64,000 nt of DNA from Limnohabitans sp. (GCF_023910625.1 NZ_JAAVVW010000003.1:186001-250000); one strand, 5' to 3'. Numbered from the stretch's first letter, positions 47,541 to 57,311 are shown. Translations and numbers: made by a program. The notes: a model not told the origin generated them from the sequence alone.

Positions 47541-48754
47541 ATGAACCCAAACACCGCCCCTTTCATGCGCCAGGCCGTCATGGACCTGGAAGAAGTCCCG
47601 TATCCGTGAAGGTCGCCAACGCGGGCATGGGCCGCCCCGATGTGCTGGCCTTTTGGTTTGGTGAATCTGACGAGGTCACCCCCGACATCGTGCGCCAAGC
47701 CGCCACCGATTCGCTGCAAAAAGGCGAGACTTTTTATTCGCACAACCTGGGCCTGCCGGAGTTGCGCCAGGCCGTGTCGGTTTACATGTCGGCCCTGCAC
47801 GGCCCCATTGCCGTAGACCGTTTGGCCATCACCTCGGGCGGCGTGAATGCGCTTATGCTGGCCGCGCAAGCCCTGATCGATGCGGGCGACGAAGTGGCTT
47901 GCCGTGACGCCCTGTTTGGCCCAACCTTGACGGCGCAGGCCTTGGTGATGGGTGCGAAATCTGAAGTGCGTGTCGCTGCGCCCGGTGGACGGCCAGTGGC
48001 AGCTCGACATGGCGGCGCTCAAAGCCGCCATCACGCCCGCCACGCGGATGCTGATCGTCAACTCGCCCAACAACCCCACGGGCTGGACACTCAGCCGCGC
48101 TGAGCAGGCCGAGATCTTGACGCACTGCCGCAGCACCGGCACCTGGGTGCTGGCCGACGAGGTGTACGAGCGCCTGTATTACGAAACCGACACCGCCAAC
48201 GGCTGCGCACCCGTCGTTTTCTGGATGTGGCCTGAGCCGGAAGATCGTCCTGGTCGTGGTGCATAGCTTTTCCAAGAGCTTTTTGATGACCGGTTGGCGC
48301 TTGGGCTGGCTGGTCATGCCCGCCGCCATGACGTCGCACATGGGCAAACTGATCGAGTTCAACACCTCTTGCGCCTCGGTGTTCACCCAAGCGCGCCGGG
48401 GTGGTGGCTTTGCAAAACACCGCCGACATCACGCCTCAGAGTGGTAGGCCCACCTCAAAGCCTGCCGCGACACTTTGGCTGCCGCTGCTGCAAGCCGTGC
48501 CGGGCGTGCAACTGGCCCCGGCCAAGGGCGGCATGTACGCATTTTTCAGGCTCGAAGGCCATCCTGATTCGGTGCAGACGGCCAAACGCTTGGTGGCCGA
48601 AGCCGGTCTGGGCCTGGCCCCAGGCGAAGCCTTTGCGCCCGAAGCTGCAGGCTGGCTGCGCTGGTGCTTCGCGTCCAAAGACCTGGCACGGCTGGCGCAA
48701 GGTGTGGCGCGCTTGGCAGCTTGGCTTGCCAAGGATCAAGCCGACCATGGATGA
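47541..48754 (+). pseudogene. PLP-dependent class I/II aminotransferase, many frameshifts
   Basis: Pieces in all three frames give RPDVLAFWFGESDEVTPDIV, SLQKGETFYSHNLGLPELRQ, ITSGGVNALMLAAQALIDAG, MLIVNSPNNPTGWTLSRAEQ, HSFSKSFLMTGWRLGWLVMP (PLP Lys in SKSF) and LAPAKGGMYAFFRLEGHPDS, together a complete fold-type I aminotransferase of about 390-400 residues. The frame changes at least eight times. Every junction inspected between 47590 and 48260 can be repaired by removing one base (for example in GAAGAAGTCC, GCGAAATCTG, GCACCCGTCG, GGATGTGGCC and GATCGTCCTGG). The substrate is not predictable. This may be a real pseudogene, but sequence error is likely. Confidence 0.85.
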
Positions 48755-48845
48755 CCCTTGATCCAGCTTGATGATGTCCCCAAGGCGACAGCTTTGATCG
48801 GGTGCTGTTAAACTCACTGCTTACTCATCACCCTTGGACCCCTGC

Positions 48846-50046
48846 ATGAATCGCTTGATCGCTGTCTGTTTGTTGATTGTCGCGACTGCTGCCCCCGCTT
48901 TTGCCCAACCGCCCATCAAGATTGGTGAAATCAACAGTTACTCGTCCATGCCCCAGTTCACCCAGCCCTATCGGCAAGGCTGGCAGTTGGCGGTCGAAGA
49001 AATCAACGCCCAGGGCGGCTTGTTGGGCCGCAAGGTCGAAGGTGATTGCCCGAGACGATGCTGGCAAACCCGACGAAGCCTTGCGCCACGCGATTGAGCT
49101 CACATCCAAAGAAAAAGTGGACATTTTGGCGGGTGGCTTTTTGTCGAATGTGGGCTTGGCCTTGGCCGACCATGCGGTCAAAAACAAGCGCTTGTTCATC
49201 GCCAGCGAGCCGTTGACCGACGCCATCGTCTGGGAAAAAGGCAATCGCTACACCTTCCGCCTGCGCGCCAGCACTTACATGCAAGCGTCCATGTTGGTCG
49301 ATGAAGCGGCCAAGATGCCCGCCAAACGTTGGGCCACGATCGCGCCCAATTACGAATACGGCCAAAGCTCGGTGGCCAGCTTCAAAGAGCTGCTCAAAGC
49401 CAAGCGGCCCGATGTCGAGTTTGTGAGTGAGCAATGGCCTGCCTTGGGCAAGATCGACGCGGGCAGCACCTTGACCGCCACCATGGCCGCCAAGCCCGAT
49501 GCGGTTTTCAACGTGACCTTTGGTGCCGATTTGGCCAAACTGGTGCGCGAAGGCAACCAGCGCAACATTTTCCCCAAGACCCCTGTCGTGTCCATGTTGT
49601 CGGGCGAGCCGGAGTACCTGGAAGTGCTGAAGGACGAAACCCCCAAAGGCTGGATCGTGACCGGTTACCCCTGGGACCAGATCGACACCCGTGAGCACGC
49701 CAGCTTTGCCGCCAACTACTACCGCAAGTTTGGCGAAAACCCCAAACTTGGCTCGGTGGTGGGCTACGCCACCATGCAGTCCATTTTTGCTGGCATCAAA
49801 AAAGCAGGCAGCGTGGACAACGAAAAGCTGGTCATCGCCATGCGCGGCCTGAAGTTCAGCACCCCGTTTGGGCCCGCCGAATTCCGCGCCATTGACCAGC
49901 AATCCACCATGGGTGCGTATGTGGGCAAACTCGATTTGCGCGGCGGCAAGGGCACCATGGTGCAATGGCGCTATGCCGATGGCAAAAACCACCTGCCGAC
50001 CGATGCCTACGTCAGGGCGCGCCGTCCCGCTGATGCGATGAAGTGA
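48846..50046 (+). CDS. ABC transporter substrate-binding protein (branched-chain amino acid type), one frameshift
   Basis: This is a periplasmic type I binding protein of the Leu/Ile/Val family. The signal peptide MNRLIAVCLLIVATAAPAFA is followed by PPIKIGEINSYSSMPQFTQP. The mature protein contains GWQLAVEEINAQGGLLGRKV, then after the shift DDAGKPDEALRHAIELTSKE, YGQSSVASFKELLKAKRPDV and ending RARRPADAMK. One extra G in GTCGAAGGTGATT (around 49038-49044) breaks the frame; without it the gene has 400 codons including the stop. The permease and ATPase genes are absent, so the ligand is unknown. It converges on the MnmC-like gene with a 35-base overlap. Confidence 0.85.
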
Positions 50047-51205
50047 CGGGGTTGGCGTAACGCTCGGCCCTCAAATGCCGACTCAGTTCGGGCGGTAAGG
50101 GCAGAGGGTCGTGGTTCAGTTCAGCGGCCAGCAACTCCCCGCATAACACCGACAGGCTGATGCCGCGTGCGCCCATGCCGGCGCTCAAGCACAGACCCGG
50201 CAAGCGTTCGCGGTCGATGGGACCCACAGCTGGCAGTCGATTGGGCAAGGTGCAGCGAACGCCCGCCCAGCCTTGCACCCGGGCCGGATCAAATTGCGTG
50301 TTCATGGCCTCGCCCAAGTCGGGCAAGAGCGTGGCCAAACGCAGCCGGTTGGCTTCGTGGTCTTCGGGGCGCACCGGAGCTTGTTCGCATTCGCGCTCAA
50401 AAGTCGAGCCGATGAACCAGCCCGGCGTGCCAGCGGGTGTGGGCACGCCGCTGATGAAGCTGCCGTGCCCATTGACGGGGAAGGGCGGCAGCAGCCGACG
50501 CTCATCCGCACTCAGATCGGTCATGTGGCCAAAACTGATTTGGCCGCGCAAGGGGTTGAGCGGCACCGCAAAACCCGGCAAGGGCTGCAGCAAGTCCAGG
50601 CTGTCAAAAGCGCTGGCCACCACCACCCACCGCGCTTGACCCAGCGGCTGACCCTGCGCATCGCGCACGGTCCATTCAGTGCCATGGCGCTCCAAGCTGT
50701 GAACATGTTGGCCCCAAAGCACTTGGATACCCGGTGTTTGCAGTTGCGCTGCCACCAATTGGCGCGGCCGAATCCATCCCGCGTGCGCATGCCACAAGGC
50801 CGGCGTGCCGGGAGGCAGGCCAGCTGCGGCTATTTGGGCAGGGGTGGCCAGAGCACTGGCATCTGAACCCTGCAGATCCTGAGGTAGCCTGCGTTTGGCG
50901 CCTACGTTGTGCTCCAGAACCCCTGTCAGGTCCCAGTCGGTGCCGTTTTGCAGCAGGGTTTGGGCGCGTTGCAGTGTTGCCTCTACGCCTGCGCGGGTGG
51001 TGATACGTGAAAGGACGTTGTCATCGGGTGAAACATGGGGTGCAGCCAGGCCAGCAGGCAAACCCGATGCCCCTGCACCCAGTCCATTGGCTTGGTCCAA
51101 GACGGTGACTGACCAACCGCGCTGGGCCAGGCTGAACGCCACAGCAGACCCCGACAAGCCTGCACCGATGACCAGTGCCCGGCGAGGGTCGGCAGGGCGG
51201 CTCAA
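50012..51205 (-). CDS. FAD-dependent oxidoreductase, MnmC C-terminal-domain type
   Basis: The 397-residue DAO-fold flavoprotein opens RALVIGAGLSGSAVAFSLAQ, a dinucleotide-binding motif, with VLDQANGLGAGASGLPAGLA next. Late motifs are WAGVRCTLPNRLPAVGPIDR and GLCLSAGMGARGISLSVLCG. These match the oxidase half of MnmC, which cleaves carboxymethylaminomethyl groups on the tRNA wobble uridine. The methyltransferase half of the fused enzyme is not attached here. The likely start is the TTG at 51205 with a poor ribosome binding site, and no in-frame ATG precedes the dinucleotide motif. Confidence 0.75.
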   Translation of the reverse strand: MSRPADPRRALVIGAGLSGSAVAFSLAQRGWSVTVLDQANGLGAGASGLPAGLAAPHVSPDDNVLSRITTRAGVEATLQRAQTLLQNGTDWDLTGVLEHNVGAKRRLPQDLQGSDASALATPAQIAAAGLPPGTPALWHAHAGWIRPRQLVAAQLQTPGIQVLWGQHVHSLERHGTEWTVRDAQGQPLGQARWVVVASAFDSLDLLQPLPGFAVPLNPLRGQISFGHMTDLSADERRLLPPFPVNGHGSFISGVPTPAGTPGWFIGSTFERECEQAPVRPEDHEANRLRLATLLPDLGEAMNTQFDPARVQGWAGVRCTLPNRLPAVGPIDRERLPGLCLSAGMGARGISLSVLCGELLAAELNHDPLPLPPELSRHLRAERYANPVTSSHQRDGAP

Positions 51206-51241
51206 AATTTCAGGAAAAAATGGGTAAGGGCCGGCAAGCGG

Positions 51242-51517
51242 TCAGCTGGCCGCTGGAGGCACGTAGCCTTGGGCCGCATCGGCACCGTCGCCAAAAAAAT
51301 GGTTTTCCATCTGGCGCGCCAGGTATTGGCGGGCGCGCAAATCTGCCAGGTTCAGGCGGTTTTCATTGACCAGCATGGTCTGGTGCTTGAGCCAATCGCC
51401 CCAGGCTTGCTTGCTCACGCCCTCCCAAATGCGCTTGCCCAAATCGCCGGGGTAGGGCGGAAAATCCAGACCCTCAGCTTCTTTGCCGAGTTTGATGCAT
51501 TGAACGGTGCGTGCCAT
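51242..51517 (-). CDS. yggX: Probable Fe(2+)-trafficking protein
   Basis: The 91-residue protein [20 protein letters not shown], then [20 protein letters not shown] and [20 protein letters not shown], matches the YggX family over its full length. The conserved Cys7 and the KQAW, NE-RL motifs are present. YggX protects iron-sulfur clusters from oxidative damage in the cytoplasm. It lies 36 bases upstream of the MnmC-like gene on the same strand. Confidence 0.95.
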   Translation of the reverse strand: MARTVQCIKLGKEAEGLDFPPYPGDLGKRIWEGVSKQAWGDWLKHQTMLVNENRLNLADLRARQYLARQMENHFFGDGADAAQGYVPPAAS

Positions 51518-51719
51518 GGTGATGTCGAGCCTTGATCTGTCTTAAGAAGCGCTGGTTATACGGATATAGAATTTCAGTATTTCCAGTTGAAAGCCGATCA
51601 CACGACAATGCAATTTGTTGCGATTTTCGTGTGGTCTTGCAGGCCGTAAATGTAGCAAGCTTTCAGCATCCCCCAAGCGCATTGGGTCTCTGCTGCCTCC
51701 CAACACACACCTATACCAA

Positions 51720-52496
51720 ATGAGTGCTTTTCTTGAAGAACGTGTTTTGAGTGTCCACCACTGGACCGACCGCCTGTTCAGCTTCACCACCACCCGCGAC
51801 CAGGCCCTGCGCTTTTCGAATGGCCACTTCACCATGATTGGGCTGCGTGGCGACAACGGCAAACCGCTGCTGCGCGCCTACTCGATTGCCAGCGCCAACT
51901 ACGAAGAGCACCTCGAGTTCCTGAGCATCAAGGTGCCTGATGGCCCGCTGACCTCCAAGCTACAGCACATCCAGGTGGGCGACACCATCATCGTGGGCCG
52001 CAAACCCACGGGCACTTTGCTGTGCGACTACCTGTTGCCCGGCAAAAACCTGTACCTCATGGGCACCGGCACCGGCTTGGCCCCGTTCATGAGCATCATT
52101 CGTGACCCCGAAACTTATGACCGCTTTGAGAAAGTCGTCTTGGTCCACGGCGTGCGCCAAGTCAATGAGCTGGCCTACCACGACTACATCACGCAAGAGC
52201 TGCCCGCCCACGAGTTCCTGGGTGAGATGGTCAGCCGCCAGTTGCTGTATTACCCCACGGTGACCCGAGAGCCCTACAAAAACCAGGGCCGCGTCACCGA
52301 CCTCATCGAAAACGGCAAATTGTTTGCCGACCTGGGCCTGCCGGCGCTGCACCCCGAGACCGATCGTGTCATGATTTGCGGCTCGCCCGAAATGCTCAAG
52401 GATCTCAAACGCATCTGTGAAGCGCGTGAGCTGAAGGAAGGCAACACCAGCACCCCCGGGGCCTTTGTCATCGAACGGGCCTTTGCCGAGTCCTGA
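51720..52496 (+). CDS. fpr: Ferredoxin-NADP+ reductase
   Basis: The 258-residue FAD enzyme has the RxYS flavin motif in LLRAYSIASANYEEHLEFLS and the NADP-binding YLMGTGTGLAPFMSIIRDPE. VMICGSPEMLKDLKRICEAR and the C-terminal VIERAFAES belong to the bacterial subclass I Fpr. It exchanges electrons between NADPH and ferredoxin or flavodoxin and is often induced by oxidative stress. The start at 51720 fits the family opening MSAFLEERVLSVHHWTDRLF. The gap 51518-51719 shared with divergent yggX is AT-richer and presumably holds the promoters. Confidence 0.94.
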   Translation: MSAFLEERVLSVHHWTDRLFSFTTTRDQALRFSNGHFTMIGLRGDNGKPLLRAYSIASANYEEHLEFLSIKVPDGPLTSKLQHIQVGDTIIVGRKPTGTLLCDYLLPGKNLYLMGTGTGLAPFMSIIRDPETYDRFEKVVLVHGVRQVNELAYHDYITQELPAHEFLGEMVSRQLLYYPTVTREPYKNQGRVTDLIENGKLFADLGLPALHPETDRVMICGSPEMLKDLKRICEARELKEGNTSTPGAFVIERAFAES

Positions 52497-52579
52497 ACTC
52501 GGCCTCGCTTTGTGAGCTATCCCGCCAACAGACCCAGGTACATGGGGCCAGAATGCCCCCTTGCTTTTGAAAAGTCGCC

Positions 52580-53080
52580 ATGAAACTGTCCGCCATCTCC
52601 CCCCAACGCTGGATGCTGTTGATTGCCTTGTCAGGCATCGGCATGCTGGTCTTCGGCCTGTATTTGCAGCATGTGGTGGGTCTGAACCCATGTCCCATGT
52701 GCATCGTGCAGCGTTATGCCTTGATTGGCGTGGTGGTGTTGGCCTTGGTCGGTTGGCGTTTGCTCGGCAAAGGCTTGGCCGCAACCAGTCTGCTTTTGAC
52801 ACTGACGGCTGGCTTTGGCGCTTTCACCGCCGCCCGGCAAAGCTGGCTACAGTGGTACCCACCCGAGGTGGTGAACTGCGGGCGCGATTTTTACGGCATG
52901 GTCGAAAATTTCCCCCTCAACCGCGCCATCCCCATGATCTTCAAAGGCAGCGGCGACTGCAGCAAGATCGACTGGACCTTGTTGGGCGGCTCGATCGCCA
53001 ACTGGTCATTCGTGTGCTTCGTGGTGTTTGCCCTCTTGGGCCTGTGGGTGGCTGTTCAATCGCGTCAGCCAGCGGCATAA
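52580..53080 (+). CDS. dsbB: Disulfide bond formation protein B
   Basis: The 166-residue inner-membrane quinone reductase re-oxidises DsbA. Four hydrophobic segments are seen. The first periplasmic pair is in LNPCPMCIVQRYALI, and the second Cys pair is in VNCGRDFYGMVENFP and FKGSGDCSKIDW. It converges with the Lrp-like gene, overlapping by 16 bases. No DsbA gene is adjacent. Confidence 0.94.
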   Translation: MKLSAISPQRWMLLIALSGIGMLVFGLYLQHVVGLNPCPMCIVQRYALIGVVVLALVGWRLLGKGLAATSLLLTLTAGFGAFTAARQSWLQWYPPEVVNCGRDFYGMVENFPLNRAIPMIFKGSGDCSKIDWTLLGGSIANWSFVCFVVFALLGLWVAVQSRQPAA

Positions 53081-53541
53081 CTGAGTGGCACTGCGGTGGT
53101 GTATTTGAGTTCCTCCATGGCAAAGCTCGAACTCACATCTGACAGCGGCACCTGCTGAATCAACTTTTTGTACACCTGGTCATAAGCGGCAATGTCGGGC
53201 ACCACCACCCGCAGCAGGTAGTCCACATCACCACTCATGCGGTAGACCTCGACGATTTCCTCAATGGCCTGCACCGTGGCTCGAAACCTCTCCAGCCAAG
53301 GCAGATCGTGGTCACGCGTGCGCACCGCCACAAACACCGTCACCCCCAGATTCACCTTTTGCCGATCCACCAGGGCCACCTGCTGCGAGATCACGCCCAG
53401 CTCCTTGAGCCGTTGAATGCGTCGCCAGCAAGGCGTGGGCGTCAGGTGCACGGCGGTGGCCAACTCGTTGATCGGCATGTCGCTGCCCTTTTGCAGCAAC
53501 TCCAGTAATTTTCGATCTATTGCGTCTAATTTCTGTTTCAT
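53065..53541 (-). CDS. Lrp/AsnC-family transcriptional regulator
   Basis: This 158-residue protein has an N-terminal AsnC-type helix-turn-helix (LDAIDRKLLELLQKGSDMPI, then LTPTPCWRRIQRLKELGVIS) and a C-terminal RAM ligand-binding domain (FVAVRTRDHDLPWLERFRAT, YRMSGDVDYLLRVVVPDIAA). Such regulators respond to amino acids as octamers. It is divergent from an aspartate/glutamate racemase-like gene across a 113-base AT-rich gap, a typical target layout. The start at 53541 is the family start; a longer frame to 53574 lacks homology. Confidence 0.92.
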   Translation of the reverse strand: MKQKLDAIDRKLLELLQKGSDMPINELATAVHLTPTPCWRRIQRLKELGVISQQVALVDRQKVNLGVTVFVAVRTRDHDLPWLERFRATVQAIEEIVEVYRMSGDVDYLLRVVVPDIAAYDQVYKKLIQQVPLSDVSSSFAMEELKYTTAVPLSYAAG

Positions 53542-53654
53542 GGGGTCATTGTAGGAAAAAATTCTAAAAATCACTCATTTTTCGCATTATTTTGAAAATT
53601 CATGCTGCTCATTCAGTGGCAAACTTTGATGCTCATTTTGTCAAGAAAGTTGTC

Positions 53655-54344
53655 ATGAGAAAAATCGGATTGATCGGGGGCATGAGCTGGGAATCGACGG
53701 CGCTTTACTACCAGCACATCAACCGCGAAGTGGCCCAGCGCCACGGCGGTCTGCGCTCGGGGCGAGTCCACCTCATCAGTCTTGACTTTCAGGAAATTGC
53801 CGACTTGCAAAAACAGGGCGACTGGCCCCGCATGACAGAGATTTTGCAAACGGCGGCGCGCCAGCTCGAAAGCAGCGGTGCCGAGGTCTTGCTCATTTGC
53901 ACCAATACCATGCACCGCATCTCGCAGGAGGTCCAGTCGGTGACCGGATTGCCATTGCTGCACATTGCCGACGTGACGGCAGACGCGATTTTGGCTGCTG
54001 GTTTGCACAAGGTGGGTCTGCTGGGCACTCGTTTCACCATGGAGCAAACCTTCATGCGCGACCGCCTGGCCGCAAGGGGCATCGAATGTGTCGTGCCCGA
54101 TGAGCCCGGACGCATCGAGGTGCACCGGGTCATTTTTGAAGAGCTTTGCAGGGGCGTGGTGCGGGACGACTCTCGCCAAAAACTCATAGCCCTGGTGCGA
54201 GAGCTGGCGGCCAAGGGGGCACAAGGCGTGATTTTGGGCTGCACCGAGCTGACCATGATCTTGCAGCCCGGTGACGGCGGCTTGCCCAGCTTTGACACCA
54301 CGGAACTGCACGCCATGGCGGCGGTGGATTTCTCATTGTCCTGA
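53655..54344 (+). CDS. Aspartate/glutamate racemase-family protein
   Basis: The 229-residue cofactor-independent racemase has IGLIGGMSWESTALYYQHIN, the first catalytic Cys in VLLICTNTMHRISQEV (usual CNTxH), and the second Cys in GVILGCTELTMILQP. Both active-site Cys are present, so it is likely active on aspartate or a related acidic amino acid. The start at 53655 gives the MRKIGLIGGMS family opening. An Lrp-type regulator is divergent from it and could control it. A class II amidotransferase follows after 8 bases. Confidence 0.88.
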   Translation: MRKIGLIGGMSWESTALYYQHINREVAQRHGGLRSGRVHLISLDFQEIADLQKQGDWPRMTEILQTAARQLESSGAEVLLICTNTMHRISQEVQSVTGLPLLHIADVTADAILAAGLHKVGLLGTRFTMEQTFMRDRLAARGIECVVPDEPGRIEVHRVIFEELCRGVVRDDSRQKLIALVRELAAKGAQGVILGCTELTMILQPGDGGLPSFDTTELHAMAAVDFSLS

Positions 54345-54352
54345 GGCTCATC

Positions 54353-55180
54353 ATGTGCCAATTGATGGGCATGAGCTGCAACAACCGTGCAGCCACCACG
54401 TTTTCCTTCACTGGTTTTTCCGCAAGGGGCGGGCGCACCTCGGACCATGTCGATGGCTGGGGCATCGCCTTCTACGACGGGCATGGTTGCCGCGTCTTTC
54501 AGGACGACCAACCGGCCAGCGAGTCACCGCTGGCCGAATACGTGCGCAACCACCCGATCAAATCTAGGGTGGTGGTGGCGCATGTGCGCAAAGCCACCCA
54601 GGGCGATGTGCAAGCGGCCAATTGCCACCCTTTCCAGCGCGAGTGGCTGGGGCGCACCTGGGTGTTTGCGCACAACGGCGACCTGGGCCGCTTTGAAGCC
54701 CCGTTGACTTGTCAAGACATGCCCGTGGGCACCACCGACAGCGAACGTGCTTTTTGCACCCTCATGAGCCGCGTGCGTCAACATTTCAAAAACCGGCATC
54801 AGCCCCCCGAGTGGTTAGAGCTTGCCCCAGTGTTGGCGGACATCGTGGGCGATCTGGCCCGGCACGGCAACCTCAACATGCTTTTGAGCGACGGCCATGC
54901 GCTGTATGTGCATTGCTCGACCCACCTGCACCAGCTGACCCGGCACCATCCGTTTCCCAAGGCAAGGTTGGTGGACTGCGACATGAGCCTGGATCTGGGG
55001 CCGCTCAACGCCGAAGGCGACGTCATGACCTTGCTGGCCACCGAACCTTTGACCATTGATGAGCCCTGGCAAACCTTGCGTACCGGCGAATTCCGTGTCT
55101 ATGTCGACGGCCAGGAGGTCTGGCGTCACTTCAACCCGCAAACACAAGCCTTTGCCGCAGCCGAGCGCATGGCGCTCTAG
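54353..55180 (+). CDS. Class II glutamine amidotransferase (YafJ-like)
   Basis: This 275-residue stand-alone Ntn amidotransferase has Cys2 as nucleophile (MCQLMGMSCNNRAATTFSF), DGWGIAFYDG, VVVAHVRKATQGDVQAANCH as the glutamine-binding RKAT segment, and WVFAHNGDLGRFEAPL with the oxyanion Asn-Gly. It is related to YafJ and to EgtC-type enzymes, whose acceptors are unknown or differ. It probably forms an operon with the racemase. It is complete and normal in length. Confidence 0.9.
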   Translation: MCQLMGMSCNNRAATTFSFTGFSARGGRTSDHVDGWGIAFYDGHGCRVFQDDQPASESPLAEYVRNHPIKSRVVVAHVRKATQGDVQAANCHPFQREWLGRTWVFAHNGDLGRFEAPLTCQDMPVGTTDSERAFCTLMSRVRQHFKNRHQPPEWLELAPVLADIVGDLARHGNLNMLLSDGHALYVHCSTHLHQLTRHHPFPKARLVDCDMSLDLGPLNAEGDVMTLLATEPLTIDEPWQTLRTGEFRVYVDGQEVWRHFNPQTQAFAAAERMAL

Positions 55181-55187
55181 GGCAGAT

Positions 55188-56534
55188 TCAGAGCTTCTTG
55201 ACCAGCACCTGGCTCTTGCGGTCCCAGTTGTATTTGCGCTTTCGCGCTTCGGGGAGCCAGTCGGGATCTTGCTGAACAAAGCCGCGCTTGATGAACCAGT
55301 GCATAGTGCGGGTGGTCAGCACAAAGATGCTTTTGACCCCCATGGCGCGTGCCCGTTGTTCGATGCGCTTGAGCACCTTTTCACCGTCGCCTTGACCTTG
55401 CGACTGGGGCGAGACGGTGAGCGCCGCCATCTCGGCCGTTTTGCTCTCGGGGTAGGGGTAGAGCGCGGCGCAGGCAAAGATCACACCGTCGTGGTCAATG
55501 ATGGTGTAGTGGTCGATGTCGCGTTCGATCTCGGTGCGGTCGCGCTTGACCAAGGTGCCGTCTTTCTCGAACGGCTCAATCAATTGCAAGATGCCGCCCA
55601 CGTCGTCCGAGGTGGCTTCGCGCAGCTCTTCGAGTTTTTCATCGATGACCATGGTGCCAATGCCGTCGTGCACATACACCTCCAGCAACAAAGCGCCGTC
55701 CACCGCAAAGGGCAGGATGTGCGAGCGCTCCACGCCTTCTTCGCAGGCCTTCACGCAGTGCTGCAAATAAAAGCCGATGTCGGTGGGCTCGGTGGGGGGC
55801 GGCAGCGAAGCCAACAACTGCTTGGCCGCGGCCAATGGCAGTTCGGTGTCAATGGGGTTGTCCTCACTGGCCGGGGCATTGGGCTCGATGCGGATGCCGG
55901 GCACCTCGGTCACAAAAATCAACTTGTCTGCCTGCAACTCGGCGGCCACGCTGGTGGCCACTTCTTCCATGGACAGGTTGAACGCCTCGCCCGTCGGCGA
56001 AAAGCCAAAGGGCGAGAGCAGCACCATCGCGCCCATGTCCAGCGTGCGCATGATGCCGTCCACGTCCACCTTGCGCACCAGACCCGAGTGGATGAAATCC
56101 ACGCCATCGACAATGCCCACCGGCCGTGCGGTGATGAAGTTGCCCGAAATCACTCGCACCGTGGAGCCCGCCATGGGCGTGTTGGGCAGGCCCTGGCTAA
56201 AGGCCGCCTCGATCTCGTAGCGCAGCTGGCCTGCTGCCTCTTGGGCGCAGTCCAGCGCCACACTGTCGGTGATGCGGATACCGTTGGCGTATTGGGGCGT
56301 GTGGCCTTTGGCTGCCAGTTGTTCGTTGACCTGCGGGCGAAAGCCGTGAACCAGCACGATCTTCACGCCCATGCTCTGGATCAGGGCCAGATCTTGCGCC
56401 AGGTTTTGCAGCTTGCCCGCCGCAATCGCCTCGCCCGCGATGCCCACCACAAAGGTCTTGCCCCGGTGCATGTGGATGTAAGGCGCCACCGACCGGAACC
56501 AGGGCACGAAGGTGAAATTGAAAACTGTGGACAT
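55188..56534 (-). CDS. argA: N-acetylglutamate synthase
   Basis: The 448-residue enzyme makes N-acetylglutamate, the first step of arginine synthesis. The N-terminal half is an amino acid kinase-like domain (GKTFVVGIAGEAIAAGKLQN, VKIVLVHGFRPQVNEQLAAK). The C-terminal GNAT acetyltransferase has VIFACAALYPYPESKTAEMA, ALTVSPQSQGQGDGEKVLKR with the acetyl-CoA loop, and FVLTTRTMHWFIKRGF. Domain order and length match classical ArgA. It ends 8 bases from the convergent amidotransferase. Confidence 0.95.
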   Translation of the reverse strand: MSTVFNFTFVPWFRSVAPYIHMHRGKTFVVGIAGEAIAAGKLQNLAQDLALIQSMGVKIVLVHGFRPQVNEQLAAKGHTPQYANGIRITDSVALDCAQEAAGQLRYEIEAAFSQGLPNTPMAGSTVRVISGNFITARPVGIVDGVDFIHSGLVRKVDVDGIMRTLDMGAMVLLSPFGFSPTGEAFNLSMEEVATSVAAELQADKLIFVTEVPGIRIEPNAPASEDNPIDTELPLAAAKQLLASLPPPTEPTDIGFYLQHCVKACEEGVERSHILPFAVDGALLLEVYVHDGIGTMVIDEKLEELREATSDDVGGILQLIEPFEKDGTLVKRDRTEIERDIDHYTIIDHDGVIFACAALYPYPESKTAEMAALTVSPQSQGQGDGEKVLKRIEQRARAMGVKSIFVLTTRTMHWFIKRGFVQQDPDWLPEARKRKYNWDRKSQVLVKKL

Positions 56535-56537
56535 GGG

Positions 56538-56981
56538 CTAGCGGCTTAACAAATGGAGGTTGTCGGCAGGGAGGAGTTTTTTGAAGTCGCGGTCGAAGGT
56601 ATGGATCACCTCGCCCAATTGCAAGACCGATGCAGCGATCCAGGCATCGGAGACCAGATTCGGCGTGACAGCCGCTTGAAGGCACAAGTCTCTGAAGCCC
56701 GGCCAAGGGCTGCCTGCGGATTGAAAAACCACGCCTGGAGAAATGAGCAGCGCATCTACAAAGTCCATGGCTTGCTGCAAAGAGCTGGGTTTGATGAAAA
56801 TCTGTGCGTTGGTCACAATCCGGATGAAACCCGAAACGACCGTTCCCAACAAAACGACGCTCGGATGGAGAGGTCGTTTTGTGGCTTGTTGAAGTTGAGA
56901 CTGCAAATGTGCAAAGGCCAGTGAATGGTGCGGGTGATCCAGCCGCATGGCCGCGACCAACAGATTGACGTCGGGCGTCAT
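56538..56981 (-). CDS. vapC: PIN-domain toxin, VapC family
   Basis: The 147-residue PIN nuclease opens MTPDVNLLVAAMRLDHPHHS, with the first acidic residue at Asp4. VSGFIRIVTNAQIF and NLVSDAWIAASVLQLGEVIH, then TFDRDFKKL, supply the later acidic residues. It would cleave RNA and be held inactive by the upstream antitoxin. Its ATG overlaps the antitoxin stop (ATGA), the standard VapBC arrangement. It ends 3 bases before the argA start on the same strand, so argA could be read from the toxin-antitoxin promoter. Confidence 0.9.
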   Translation of the reverse strand: MTPDVNLLVAAMRLDHPHHSLAFAHLQSQLQQATKRPLHPSVVLLGTVVSGFIRIVTNAQIFIKPSSLQQAMDFVDALLISPGVVFQSAGSPWPGFRDLCLQAAVTPNLVSDAWIAASVLQLGEVIHTFDRDFKKLLPADNLHLLSR

Positions 56982-57238
56982 GTTGGAAATTTGTACTCAG
57001 CGGCGTCTATGGCATCGAACATGGAGCGGTTGCTGCAGGGGTCGATGCCTGGCAGCAAACCGCCGCTGCCTCCGGTCGGCAGTTTGGGGATCACCAATGG
57101 CGCAGTGGGCATGTCCTGCCGCACATAGGCCGACAGCATCTCGCGCACCTTGGCGCTCAGCGAGGTGCCTTCTTGAATGGCCTTGATGCGGGCTTGTTTG
57201 ACGAGGTTTTCGTCGAGCGAAATGGTCAGATTGGTCAT
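56978..57238 (-). CDS. vapB: VapB-like antitoxin (ribbon-helix-helix)
   Basis: The 86-residue protein begins MTNLTISLDENLVKQARIKA and continues IQEGTSLSAKVREMLSAYVR, a ribbon-helix-helix DNA-binding fold. A flexible C-terminus then contains the likely toxin-binding part (PKLPTGGSGGLLPGIDPCSN). GGAG lies upstream of the ATG. It likely represses its own promoter at the palindrome 20-30 bases upstream. Confidence 0.88.
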   Translation of the reverse strand: MTNLTISLDENLVKQARIKAIQEGTSLSAKVREMLSAYVRQDMPTAPLVIPKLPTGGSGGLLPGIDPCSNRSMFDAIDAAEYKFPT

Positions 57239-57258
57239 GAAAAATCTCCGTCCCGAAA

Positions 57259-57270
57259 GTTCACGTGAAC
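57259..57270. promoter_or_regulatory. Palindromic operator candidate between vapB and hrpA
   Basis: GTTCACGTGAAC is a perfect 12-base palindrome, and GCACGTGAAAACGTG 8 bases further repeats its half-sites. It is 20 bases upstream of vapB and also close to the hrpA start on the other strand. A ribbon-helix-helix antitoxin commonly binds such sites; the assignment is inferred. Confidence 0.55.
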
Positions 57271-57311
57271 CAGTGTAGCACGTGAAAACGTGTCGTGGGA
57301 TAATCCAGCCC